Part shown: positions 34,101-41,817 of the stretch, piece by piece
How the letters are laid out: every line of letters begins with the position of its first letter
Position numbering within the stretch: position 1 is the first letter of the stretch
Assembly (NCBI GenBank): GCA_001778375.1
Contig: MFGV01000010.1
Span: forward strand, 1-47,111
Reading direction: 5' to 3'
Length of the DNA stretch: 47,111 nt
DNA from: Candidatus Firestonebacteria bacterium RIFOXYD2_FULL_39_29
GTDB lineage: Bacteria > Oederibacteriota > D2-FULL-39-29
The notes under the pieces: model-generated
Database searches by the model: none
What the model saw: the letters and a program-made list of their open reading frames with translations, nothing else
What the model was told of the DNA's origin: nothing
Program-made: the position numbers and the translations under genes

Positions 34101-35231
34101 TTATTTCTCCGACAAAATAATAGTTTCATTAATCAGCCCCATTTTACTAATCTGATTTTTGATATCCTGAGATCCATAGACCGAAGCTATTAATATTTTA
34201 TTATCTGATTTAATATCTGACGGAGCCGTTACAATTTTACCGCCGAATTCCTTACCCCATTTATTCTTATCGTTATCAACAAACATTGAAATATTGCACT
34301 TATCCAGGCGGGTTTGCATATACAATCTCTGTGCAAAACTCCCGGTTCCCCACACAATAATTTCTTCACGTGTTTTTATCAATTTTTCTATTTCAGGGTA
34401 AGTTTTAATCAAACAATCCTTTACATATACCTTAACAAGATCTCGACATTTTTCAGATTTTTCTATTTTCGGAAAAGAAGCTAATACCCAGCAAGCAGGA
34501 TAAAATTTATCTCCTCCTATGGCCCACTTCTTACTTCCATTCTCTAAAACTTTAAACCCATGCTGTATTGCCAGATTCACAAGAGAATAAACACCAAAAT
34601 GGTTAATATGTTCCAGATCAAAATAATTAAACGGAGTTACACTGTTTGCCTTATATTGCTCCAGATCCGGAGTTTCAATATATATTTGGCCTCCATCTGC
34701 CAATAAATCTTTAATACTATTCATCGCGGCGGCTATATCCAATATATGCTCCATAACATGCGATAAAATAATTGCATCAAATTTTTTATTAACTGAATTA
34801 TTATTAATACTGCCCCGAAACGCACTGATTCCATTTTTAATCAAAGAATCAACACAGGCCTTGCTGGGATCCAATCCGTAAACATATTTATAACCATCCT
34901 TTTTCAGCATCTGCAAAAGCTCGCCATTAGCAAATCCTATTTCCAGAACACTTTTACTTTTGTCAAATCTCCTGCGTAAACACTCAAAGATTATTCTGTA
35001 TTTATCCATATCAGAAACACTTACACCATTTTCATATATACTATGATCCCTATAAAATATATCATATTGCGCTTGAGTTGCGCTTGTATCAGCATAAACA
35101 AAATAACATCTATTACAAATAACTATATCGTAATTATCAGGCAGGTCAACACCTTTTAATAATTTAAATTCTAGTTTATGCAGAATCTCTACATCTCTAT
35201 TTCCGCAAACCGGACACGATCTATATTTCAT
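34101..35231 (-). CDS. Sugar C-methyltransferase (SAM-dependent, zinc-binding N-terminus)
   Basis: 376 residues. The N-terminal zinc knuckle CPVCG at residues 5-9 and CNRC near 37-40 opens the C-methyltransferase family (TylC3/NovU type). Motif I is SVLEIGFANGELLQMLKKDG, with GLDPSKAC next and LSHVMEHILDIAAAMNSIKD. The C-terminal third is Methyltransf_14-like (IIVWGTGSFAQRLYMQTRL, SMFVDNDKNKWGKEFGGKIV). These enzymes methylate C3 of 4-keto sugar nucleotides, or close relatives. The TGA of the ThDP gene overlaps its ATG. Which 4-keto sugar it methylates is unknown. Confidence 0.87.
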   Translation of the reverse strand: MKYRSCPVCGNRDVEILHKLEFKLLKGVDLPDNYDIVICNRCYFVYADTSATQAQYDIFYRDHSIYENGVSVSDMDKYRIIFECLRRRFDKSKSVLEIGFANGELLQMLKKDGYKYVYGLDPSKACVDSLIKNGISAFRGSINNNSVNKKFDAIILSHVMEHILDIAAAMNSIKDLLADGGQIYIETPDLEQYKANSVTPFNYFDLEHINHFGVYSLVNLAIQHGFKVLENGSKKWAIGGDKFYPACWVLASFPKIEKSEKCRDLVKVYVKDCLIKTYPEIEKLIKTREEIIVWGTGSFAQRLYMQTRLDKCNISMFVDNDKNKWGKEFGGKIVTAPSDIKSDNKILIASVYGSQDIKNQISKMGLINETIILSEK

Positions 35232-37081
35232 TTAGCCTCCGGAACCGCTATCATATTGGAATTAAACTCCTGTCTATCGAGAAACGGGTACAAGTCCTCC
35301 ATAGGCATTGATACAATTTTACCGTCAGGCATTACTTTTGAAGAGACTCTGGGTATAGTTTCCTGCATCGGGTCGACAAACACTTCGCATATTACCGGCT
35401 TATTTCCGCTCAATGTTTTTTTAATTCCTGATTTCAAACTTGTATTTTTGGTTATCTTCATGTATTTTATGTCATAAGCTTTAGCTACTTTTTTAAGTCT
35501 CGGCAGTGTTAGCCCGCTTGAAGGGTCGCAGGAAACAAGTCGGCCTTTAAAATGTCTATTCTGCATCATTCTAATGGAACCATACCCGTTATTATTTAAT
35601 ATAAATAACTTAAAAGGTATATTCAAGCGTTTTACTGTCTCCAGTTCTTGAATATTATGCTGCAACCCTCCGTCGCCTATAATACTTATTGTTTTCTTCC
35701 CGCTTGCAACACACGCCCCAATACCAGCCGGAAGACCAAAACCCATTGAACCCAACCCCGGGGTGTTCAGTATTCTTAGCCCTTTTTTAACTCTTATAGT
35801 TTGCATAGTTACTTCCGCACAGCTTCCTGAACTCCCGGGGACAATCACTTCCTTCCCTGTCAGACACTCAGAAAGCTCTTTAATAAACGCATACGTATTA
35901 ATATATTTATTATTACTCTTCAAACTCTCCGGATCCGGCACCGAGTATTTATTTCTCATCCCACTGCACCATTCTCTCCATTCCTTTTTTTCTTTATTAA
36001 ATATTTTCTCTTTATTTTTTTGTTTAGAATTTAGTGCTTTAGTCTTAGTTATTTGATTTAAGATTGCCTTTATGAATTGCCCCGCATCCATATTCACCGC
36101 AATTTTCTCAAAACCCAGCTTATTTATTTCATTCTTGTCTATATCCACAACTATCTTCTTGGCATTTTTTGCAAAGTTCCCATGATCAAATGCGGTCTGT
36201 GGCAGATCAAGCCGGGCTCCGATCGTTATAATTAAATCAGCATTTTGTTGGATGAAGTTAGCTGCTCTTTGCCCGACAGATCCAGGCCTGCCAAAATATA
36301 AAGGATGCATTTCTTCAAGAATATCCGAAGCCCTCCAGGTCAAAAGCACAGGTATTTTCAGTTTCTCTGCAAGTTTAACAAATTCCTTCTCCGCACCGGC
36401 AGCCCTAATTCCGTTCCCCGCCAGGATCACCGGTCTCTTCGCATTTTTCATCATCTCAACTATTCTTTTAATATTCTTTTGCCAACCATCCAACCTTCCA
36501 ACCTTCAAATCCTCTTTCTTTTTTTGCTGCGCATCCGCGCCTCTGAGCCTCCGAGCATCTATCATCGCTCCCTGCACATCAAGCGGTATTTCCAGCCAGA
36601 CCGGTCCCTGCCTTCCGGTTTTTGCCAGATAAACAGCTTTTTCTAGATGGTATCTGATACTGTTAGGATTCATTATTGTAACCGCATACTTTGTGATAGG
36701 TTTGACAAGAGAAACTACGTCAACTTCCTGAACTCCCATCTGACGGATACCTCTTCCTTTCAAAAGATCTTGCCTTTTGGCCTGCCCTGACATGAATAAA
36801 ACAGGTGTAGAGTCAATCCAGGATGCAGCAACACCGGTTATAGTGTTAGTACCTCCCGGACCGGTAGTAACAAGCACAGCACCAATTTTTCGCAAGTATT
36901 GAGCATCAGCATCCGCCGCAATCGCCGCTGCTTGTTCATGCAAAACCGTAATTTTATTCAATTTTTTGTTTTTGCCCAGGGAGTCAACCAAGTGCATACA
37001 TCCTCCCCCGGGAAGAAGAAATACATCTTTAGTACAATTTCTTTCAACAAACTTGATAACATAATCCGACAATTTTATCAT
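35228..37081 (-). CDS. ThDP-dependent acetolactate synthase-like enzyme (YerE-like), with two repeat-derived linkers
   Basis: 617 residues from ATG 37081, overlapping the stop of the preceding gene by 4 nt (a frame reaching 37114 lies inside that gene). The PYR domain has FLLPGGGCMHLVDSLG and catalytic Glu49 in VLHEQAAA. The PP domain has GDGG (469-472) and NNNGYG, the 25-30-residue-spaced ThDP/Mg site. This subgroup lies in O-antigen loci; its best-known member YerE joins a pyruvate-derived C2 unit to C4 of CDP-3,6-dideoxy-4-hexulose. RfbG and RfbH genes in the operon would supply that acceptor. Two interdomain linkers (residues about 174-201 and 343-356) are repeat-coded; without them the length is about 575, the family norm. 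Confidence 0.85.
   Translation of the reverse strand: MIKLSDYVIKFVERNCTKDVFLLPGGGCMHLVDSLGKNKKLNKITVLHEQAAAIAADADAQYLRKIGAVLVTTGPGGTNTITGVAASWIDSTPVLFMSGQAKRQDLLKGRGIRQMGVQEVDVVSLVKPITKYAVTIMNPNSIRYHLEKAVYLAKTGRQGPVWLEIPLDVQGAMIDARRLRGADAQQKKKEDLKVGRLDGWQKNIKRIVEMMKNAKRPVILAGNGIRAAGAEKEFVKLAEKLKIPVLLTWRASDILEEMHPLYFGRPGSVGQRAANFIQQNADLIITIGARLDLPQTAFDHGNFAKNAKKIVVDIDKNEINKLGFEKIAVNMDAGQFIKAILNQITKTKALNSKQKNKEKIFNKEKKEWREWCSGMRNKYSVPDPESLKSNNKYINTYAFIKELSECLTGKEVIVPGSSGSCAEVTMQTIRVKKGLRILNTPGLGSMGFGLPAGIGACVASGKKTISIIGDGGLQHNIQELETVKRLNIPFKLFILNNNGYGSIRMMQNRHFKGRLVSCDPSSGLTLPRLKKVAKAYDIKYMKITKNTSLKSGIKKTLSGNKPVICEVFVDPMQETIPRVSSKVMPDGKIVSMPMEDLYPFLDRQEFNSNMIAVPEAK
36014..36055 (-). repeat. Family A repeat words in frame inside the ThDP enzyme
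   Basis: On the plus strand TTAGAATTTAGTGCTTTAGT then CTTAGTTATTTG matches the TTAGTGCTTTAATCTTAGTC words of 13329-13424. It codes for QITKTKALNSKQKN between the central and PP domains. Confidence 0.65.
36479..36562 (-). repeat. GAGGCT/GGATGGTT-family words in frame inside the ThDP enzyme
   Basis: The minus strand reads GATGCTCGGAGGCTCAGAGG then CGCGGATGCGCAGC and, after a K/E-rich stretch, GAAGGTTGGAAGGTTGGATG then GTTGGCAAAAG. It codes for IDARRLRGADAQQ and KVGRLDGWQK in the linker between the PYR and central domains. The same words occur in five intergenic blocks. Confidence 0.7.
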
Positions 37082-38610
37082 TTTAATTTCGCATCCTCCA
37101 TCCAATCTGCCCAAAAAGTCATTACTGTCTTTCTATCTTTATTGTTTACTATTTTTTCGTCGTCATAGAAAGAGTCTGATGCATAATGTGTCGTAGAAAC
37201 TTCCTCGAAAATAGTTCCGGTCTTTGAAGTAAAACTGTGTTTTACTCCCCGTTCGACCACAATAATATCTCCTCTTTTATATTCAGTTGTTTCTCCGTTC
37301 ATCTCTAAAATAAAATCACCATAAAGCACCTGAAAAGTCTCTTCTTTCTTCTGATGAGAATGAACGGGATTTGTCTGCCCGGGGAGGGTTATTATTATAG
37401 TTTTACAATACTCGCGGTTAATACATCTTATTATGGTTGCACCATACTTCTCAAAGCTCTCTATACCATAATGGTGTGATAGTTCAAATTCAAATTTACT
37501 CGGAAGCGGGACATTGCTCTTTATTAAAATATCCCGGATGCTTTTTACGATTTGCATAAAGCGTCCTCTGAGGTTTTTAACTTCCAGATTAGAGCTCATA
37601 ATCGGAGAATCGGCAGAAATATCATTCTTCACAGTATACTCAGTATATTTCGAAAGTTCACTGGGAAGCAACTGTCCTTCTATGTTTGGTATTGCAAAAT
37701 AGATATTATTATTTGTTAATTTTTCGCCTTTTTTAATATTGCTCTTTGCAAAAACACCTCTTTTAAGGCCGGTCAAGTCATTTTTTTCTTTCTCAGATAT
37801 ATTCCGCCGCTTGTTTTTTACACCGGCCATTATATACGCTTCTTTTGCAGAAGCAAGCCAGTTATCTATTTGCAAAGGAGTAGAAGAATAGGCATTGATA
37901 GAATATTTTTCCGTTTTCAACCCGACATGACGTTCGAATACCTCGGCACCTTCTCCGACAGCTATTTTAATAGAATCAGTATCATCCGGCGGTTCATGGG
38001 TTGAATAACCAATTACTAGATTTGGGTATCTTGCTTTAAGAAAGGCAATTTGATTTAATTCGAAATTTTCTTTTGCAGTCGGATATTCCCCCACACAATG
38101 CATTATTGCAAACTTTTTCTCGCGATGGTCAAAAAAAGCAAAAACCCGGTCAATATCATTTTGAACGGCTCCGGCGGTTGAAAGGATCACCGGCTTATCC
38201 GTTTTTACTATCTTTTCCAGTAATGGCCAGTCCGTAAAAGAACAGCTGCCAATTTTTATTATGTCGTACCCGTGTTCAACAATAAGGTTAACCGAATTCT
38301 CATCAAAGGGTGTACAAATAGCAACAAAACCCTGCCCGATAATTTCATCTTTAAGCTTCTTAAAATCTGAATGACTAAGCCGGGTCTCTTCAAATCTCTT
38401 AACATATTTTATATCTTTATTGCCTTTGTATTTCGAATGAATAAAAGTATCCAAGTCCCTATATTGCAATTTAAAAGCAAAAGTAAATTCAGGGTACTTC
38501 ACTGTTACTTTTTTAAATTCCCTGATAATATTCAAACCGTGTTCCGGATCACCCATGTGATTATTTGCCATTTCAAGAATAAACAGTTTATTAAATTCAA
38601 TACTTTTCAT
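37078..38610 (-). CDS. NeuB-family sialic acid-like synthase with SAF domain and C-terminal cupin
   Basis: About 510 residues from ATG 38610 (GGAGG, 5 nt; a frame from 38622 would contain this ribosome site). Residues 1-270 are a NeuB TIM barrel (FILEMANNHMGDPEHGLNII, CTPFDENSVNLI, IIKIGSCSFTDWPLLEKIV, STHEPPDDTDS). Residues about 280-345 are SAF-like (KRGVFAKSNIKKGEKLTNNN, then LPSELSKYTEYTVK). The last 120 residues are a cupin (PVHSHQKKEETFQVLYGDFI, then LEMNGETTEYKRGDIIVVE and GVKHSFTS) with His/Glu metal ligands. NeuB enzymes condense PEP with an aldose to make nonulosonic acids. The cupin could isomerise or epimerise the sugar. No NeuA/NeuC genes are adjacent, so the product is open. Confidence 0.85.
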   Translation of the reverse strand: MKSIEFNKLFILEMANNHMGDPEHGLNIIREFKKVTVKYPEFTFAFKLQYRDLDTFIHSKYKGNKDIKYVKRFEETRLSHSDFKKLKDEIIGQGFVAICTPFDENSVNLIVEHGYDIIKIGSCSFTDWPLLEKIVKTDKPVILSTAGAVQNDIDRVFAFFDHREKKFAIMHCVGEYPTAKENFELNQIAFLKARYPNLVIGYSTHEPPDDTDSIKIAVGEGAEVFERHVGLKTEKYSINAYSSTPLQIDNWLASAKEAYIMAGVKNKRRNISEKEKNDLTGLKRGVFAKSNIKKGEKLTNNNIYFAIPNIEGQLLPSELSKYTEYTVKNDISADSPIMSSNLEVKNLRGRFMQIVKSIRDILIKSNVPLPSKFEFELSHHYGIESFEKYGATIIRCINREYCKTIIITLPGQTNPVHSHQKKEETFQVLYGDFILEMNGETTEYKRGDIIVVERGVKHSFTSKTGTIFEEVSTTHYASDSFYDDEKIVNNKDRKTVMTFWADWMEDAKLK

Positions 38611-38631
38611 ATATACCTCCATGGTAATATA

Positions 38632-38739
38632 GTTACGAGTGTCGGGTTACGAGTTACGGGTGAAAACTTTTCTGTTCTTGCTGGTTATCCAGACCTTTAT
38701 ATTTTCTTTTCGCTACTCGTCACTCGCTACTCGCTACCG
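38632..38739. repeat. CGAGTAGCGAG repeat block with inverted arms
   Basis: Left arm GTTACGAGTGTCGGGTTACG then AGTTACGGGTGAAAAC (38632-38666). Core (38667-38704) contains TTCTGTTCTTGCTGGTTATC. Right arm is CGCTACTCGTCACTCGCTAC then TCGCTACC (to 38739). The right arm is an approximate reverse complement of the left. The arm nearest rfbH supplies that gene's TAG stop. Confidence 0.7.
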
Positions 38740-40077
38740 TTTTCTAATAAAATCTTTGATTTTGTTCGCGATGTAGACAGCCATTTTTTCCGTAATACCG
38801 GGATAGACTCCCAGCCAGAAAGTATTGTTCATAATCAGGTCCGTATTCTTTAGACTTCCGACAACTCTGTAGCCTTTTCCGCTCTTTCTCATATCATCAA
38901 AACACGGGTGTTTTAAAATGTTACCCGCAAAAAGCATTCTTGTTTGGATCTTTTCGCTCTCAATGAAATTCACTATTTTTTCTCTTGTAAAACGCGAGCC
39001 TTCTCTTACTGTAAGTAAAAAACCGAACCAACTCGGGTCTGAATTCTCCGTAGCTTCAGGTAATATAAAAACATCATCAAGCCCTTTCAATATCTCAGAA
39101 TAAGTGCCAAAGTTTCTTTTTCTGGCAGCAGTAAAACCATCCAATTTTTCCAGCTGAGCGCATCCGATCGCAGCTTGCAGATCTGTTGCCTTTAAATTAT
39201 AACCAAAATGAGAGTAGATATATTTATGGTCATATCCATACGGGAGTTCGCCCAATTGCCATTTAAACCTTTTATTACATACATTATCCTTGCCTGACGG
39301 ACACCAACAATCTTTTCCCCAATCCCTGAAGGATTCAATTAATCTTTTCAAAATAATATCACCGGTATAGACAGCTCCGCCTTCTCCCATTGTCATATGA
39401 TGGGGAGGATAAAAACTTGAAGTTCCAATATCCCCGAATGTCCCGGTATGCTGCCATTTCCCGTTTAACTTATATCTTGATCCCAAAGAATCACAATTAT
39501 CTTCTATTAGCCAAAGATCATGTTTAGCGCAAAATTTCTTTACTTTTTCAATATTAAAAGGATTTCCGAGAGTGTGGGCCAGCATTACTGCTTTTGTCTT
39601 TGAACTTTTCGCGTTTTCAAGCTGGGAACAATCAATATTGTACGTCGGGAGTGTAACATCCACAAAAACAGGAACAGCGCCATATTGAATTATAGGTGTG
39701 ACCGTTGTGGGAAAACCCGCCGCGACTGTTATTACTTCATCCCCCGGCCGTATCATCCTTTCTTTTAATTTTGGAGAAGTTAAAGCCATAAAAGCCAGCA
39801 AATTAGCGGAGGATCCCGAATTGACCAAAGAACAATATTTTATCTTTAAGTACTCCGAAAGTTTCCCCTCAAACTCCAGGGAATATTTTCCTGTAGTCAA
39901 CCAAAAATCCAGTGAAGCATCAATCAGGTTAGTAATCTCCTTTTTATTAAATATTCTTCCCCCGTAAGGAATCCTATCTCCCGGCTTAAACGCTCTTTTC
40001 GAATGAAACGACTTAAAGTGTTCGCCTACAAGTTTCATTATACTCTTTCGTAATGCTTTCTCATCCATCTTTGCCAT
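38734..40077 (-). CDS. rfbH: CDP-4-dehydro-6-deoxyglucose 3-dehydrase (E1, PMP/iron-sulfur)
   Basis: 447 residues. It has an aminotransferase class V fold, but the PLP lysine is replaced by His226 in SFYPPHHMTMGEGG, the diagnostic change of RfbH/AscC (E1). Cysteines of the [2Fe-2S] site are C257 and C259 (DCWC) and C267 in DNVCNKRFKW, followed by GYNLKATDLQAAIGCAQLEK. Together with a reductase (E3) it removes O3 from CDP-4-keto-6-deoxyglucose to give CDP-3,6-dideoxy-4-hexulose. No E3 gene is present in the window. AGGGG precedes ATG. It lies between the rfbG and NeuB-cupin genes, each separated by a repeat block. The terminal codons RKR then TAG run straight into the repeat. Confidence 0.94.
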   Translation of the reverse strand: MAKMDEKALRKSIMKLVGEHFKSFHSKRAFKPGDRIPYGGRIFNKKEITNLIDASLDFWLTTGKYSLEFEGKLSEYLKIKYCSLVNSGSSANLLAFMALTSPKLKERMIRPGDEVITVAAGFPTTVTPIIQYGAVPVFVDVTLPTYNIDCSQLENAKSSKTKAVMLAHTLGNPFNIEKVKKFCAKHDLWLIEDNCDSLGSRYKLNGKWQHTGTFGDIGTSSFYPPHHMTMGEGGAVYTGDIILKRLIESFRDWGKDCWCPSGKDNVCNKRFKWQLGELPYGYDHKYIYSHFGYNLKATDLQAAIGCAQLEKLDGFTAARKRNFGTYSEILKGLDDVFILPEATENSDPSWFGFLLTVREGSRFTREKIVNFIESEKIQTRMLFAGNILKHPCFDDMRKSGKGYRVVGSLKNTDLIMNNTFWLGVYPGITEKMAVYIANKIKDFIRKR

Positions 40078-40084
40078 AATCCCC

Positions 40085-40240
40085 TCTCTATTTGAAGTTT
40101 GGATGGTTTGATGTTTAGATGTTTGGCAAAAACAACAAACAATCCTAAATGCATCATCACTTAACTAACCATCCGATCTTCGAACCTTCTAATCATCAGC
40201 CTTTCAGCAAACCCTATAACCTTCCAACTCTCCGACCTTC
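40085..40240. repeat. GAAGGTTGGATGG repeat block with inverted arms, extending into rfbG
   Basis: Left arm GAAGTTTGGATGGTTTGATG then TTTAGATGTTTGGCAAAAAC. Core CAACAAACAATCCTAAATGC then ATCATCACTT. Right arm AACTAACCATCCGATCTTCG then AACCTTCTAATCATC and further ACCTTCCAACTCTCCGACC words. The last part (40214-40236) is the 3' end of the rfbG coding sequence, encoding EGRRVGRL. Confidence 0.75.
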
Positions 40241-41326
40241 GAAATCTCGTATCTGCCTCTCCGAGATTTCCCTTACATCTATTCCCGCTTCATAAGCTTT
40301 CGTCCACTCCACCACTCTCGAAATAGCTTCATTAATATCCCATTTCGGATACCAGCCAAGTTGTTTTTTTGCTTTTGAGTTGTCTAATTTTAAAAAATGA
40401 GCTTCATGAGGATGTTTACCTTTTTGAATAGAACATGACTTTGACGAACCCCATAACTCGCAGAATCTTTCTGCTATCCACCCTACAGATTTGCAGTCTT
40501 TTAAATCCGGACCAATGTTCCAAGCCCCTGCATATTTGGGACCGTTGTTGTAAAGCCTCTCGCAAATCATCAGATAACCGTTAAGAGGGTCCAGTACATG
40601 CTGCCAAGGACGTGTTGCACCCGGATTTCTTATCTCTATCTTCCCATCGGATAAAACCGCCCTGACAAAATCCGGAACAAGCCTATCAGAAGCCCAATCC
40701 CCGCCGCCAATAACATTCCCTGCACGCGCTGTGGCAACTGCTACTCCATGATTATTAAATTCTAAAGGATTAAAAAAAGAAGATCTATAAGCTGCCGTGA
40801 CAATCTCCGAACACGCTTTACTGCTTGAATAAGGATCATACCCCCCAAGAGGCTCTCCCTCTTTAAAACTCTTTCCGAGCTCTCTATTTTCATAAACTTT
40901 ATCAGTCGTCACATTAATAAAAACCCGGACATTTTTACAGCTTCGCACAGCTTCTAAAACATTAACTGTCCCCATAACATTTGTTTCATAGGTCTCTACC
41001 GGAATTCTATATGACTCTCTGACAATCGGTTGAGCCGCCATATGTATAACAATATCAGGATTTGCATTTTTAATCTCTCTTTTAACACGTTCCAAATCCC
41101 TGATATCCGCAATAACAGAGTTCATATCTTTTTTTAACTTCAACAATTCAAACAAACTTGGAGTAGTAGGAGGTTTCAGAGCATATCCTGTAACCTTAGC
41201 CCCCATTTTAATAAGCCAGAGCGTGAGCCAGGAACCCTTAAAACCGGTATGTCCGGAAAGGAAAACCCTTCGATTTTTCCAAAATCGCTGATGCGCAGAT
41301 GCTCGGATGCTCGGATGCTCAGTCAT
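40214..41326 (-). CDS. rfbG: CDP-glucose 4,6-dehydratase, with repeat-derived termini
   Basis: 370 residues from ATG 41326 (AGGAG, 8 nt; one base after the upstream stop). Core: FLSGHTGFKGSWL (NAD site), AAQPIVRESYRIPVETYETN, VTTDKVYENRELG, YDPYSSSKACSE (Y-x3-K), GGGDWASDRLVPDFVRAV and NPGATRPWQHVLDPLNGYL, all classic RfbG. The reaction converts CDP-glucose to CDP-4-keto-6-deoxyglucose in the cytoplasm. The family usually starts about 12 residues later; the extra HPSIRASAHQ is encoded by GATGCTCGGATGCTC repeats, and the tail EGRRVGRL beyond QIRDF is encoded by the block at 40214-40236. Both look like repeat invasion of a real gene. A glucose-1-phosphate cytidylyltransferase gene (rfbF) is not in the window. 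Confidence 0.93.
   Translation of the reverse strand: MTEHPSIRASAHQRFWKNRRVFLSGHTGFKGSWLTLWLIKMGAKVTGYALKPPTTPSLFELLKLKKDMNSVIADIRDLERVKREIKNANPDIVIHMAAQPIVRESYRIPVETYETNVMGTVNVLEAVRSCKNVRVFINVTTDKVYENRELGKSFKEGEPLGGYDPYSSSKACSEIVTAAYRSSFFNPLEFNNHGVAVATARAGNVIGGGDWASDRLVPDFVRAVLSDGKIEIRNPGATRPWQHVLDPLNGYLMICERLYNNGPKYAGAWNIGPDLKDCKSVGWIAERFCELWGSSKSCSIQKGKHPHEAHFLKLDNSKAKKQLGWYPKWDINEAISRVVEWTKAYEAGIDVREISERQIRDFEGRRVGRL
41286..41322 (-). repeat. GGATGCTC words coding the RfbG N-terminus
   Basis: The plus strand reads CGCTGATGCGCAGATGCTCG then GATGCTCGGATGCTCAG. In the rfbG frame (minus strand) this is the HPSIRASAHQ segment just after the start codon. Confidence 0.65.
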
Positions 41327-41327
41327 T

Positions 41328-41681
41328 CTAATTGCTCCTTTGGAGCTTATTTCGTAAAGCATTTATTCTTCTACCAAGTACAAATATTTTTTCCCTTAAC
41401 AATTTATCCTCCTGGATAAACCCAAGCACTTCACAAATAGACAGTATTGCTTCAACTTCAGATAATGAACCATTCGCTATTACAAGAAAGTTGCTAAAAT
41501 CTTTTGCTGTTTTCCTGCTTTTTCCCTCTGCGATGTTCAACGCAACTGATACTATTGACCGCTTCAATTGCTGCTTTAAATTATATTCTTCATTTTTCGG
41601 TAGTAAATCTGCAACTTTGTATACATCTTTAATCAAAGAAACACTTTCCTGCCAAATTTCCAGCTCTTTATACATATTCAT
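41328..41681 (-). CDS. Four-helix bundle protein (S23/IVP family, Avd-like fold)
   Basis: 117 residues. YKELEIWQESVSLIKDVYKV is the start typical of the 23S-rRNA intervening-sequence protein family; QQLKRSIVSVALNIAEGKSR then FLVIANGSLSEVEAILSICE covers helices 2-4. Proteins of this fold are often found in intergenic or rRNA-insert sites and are related to Avd, the accessory protein of diversity-generating retroelements. No reverse transcriptase or template repeat was seen. It lies between the initiating transferase and rfbG, stop one base before the rfbG start and containing the AGGAG that starts rfbG. Function in this operon is unknown. Confidence 0.85.
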   Translation of the reverse strand: MNMYKELEIWQESVSLIKDVYKVADLLPKNEEYNLKQQLKRSIVSVALNIAEGKSRKTAKDFSNFLVIANGSLSEVEAILSICEVLGFIQEDKLLREKIFVLGRRINALRNKLQRSN

Positions 41682-41775
41682 TATATCATTCCCCCTATCT
41701 ATCTTTAACCCAGCTACCCCCGTAGCCTATTTTTCATCTCTTACCGCTCCTCTGAACATCCGCTCTTTAGCCGCA

Positions 41776-41817
41776 CCTTTAGCCGCACATCTGCGCCTCT
41801 GAGCCTCCGCGCATCTA
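41776..41817 (-). repeat. GAGGCTCAGAGGC block beginning at the stop codon of the initiating transferase
   Basis: The minus strand runs from TAT-TAG (stop) into ATGCGCGGAGGCTCAGAGGC then GCAGATGTGCGGC. Upstream on the plus strand (41740-41775) further GCACCTTTAGCCGCAC words appear. Same family as 36479-36562 and 43724-43768. Confidence 0.65.

Noticed and set aside
35228-37081. True acetolactate synthase for branched amino acids
   Set aside because: The context (rfbG, rfbH, sugar C-methyltransferase) and the GGGCMHLVDSLG motif point to the O-antigen-associated ThDP subgroup, and no small regulatory subunit (ilvN) is adjacent; not fully excluded without a phylogeny.
41328-41681. A diversity-generating retroelement, because of the Avd-like protein
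   Set aside because: No reverse transcriptase, template repeat or variable-repeat target was seen in 47 kb.
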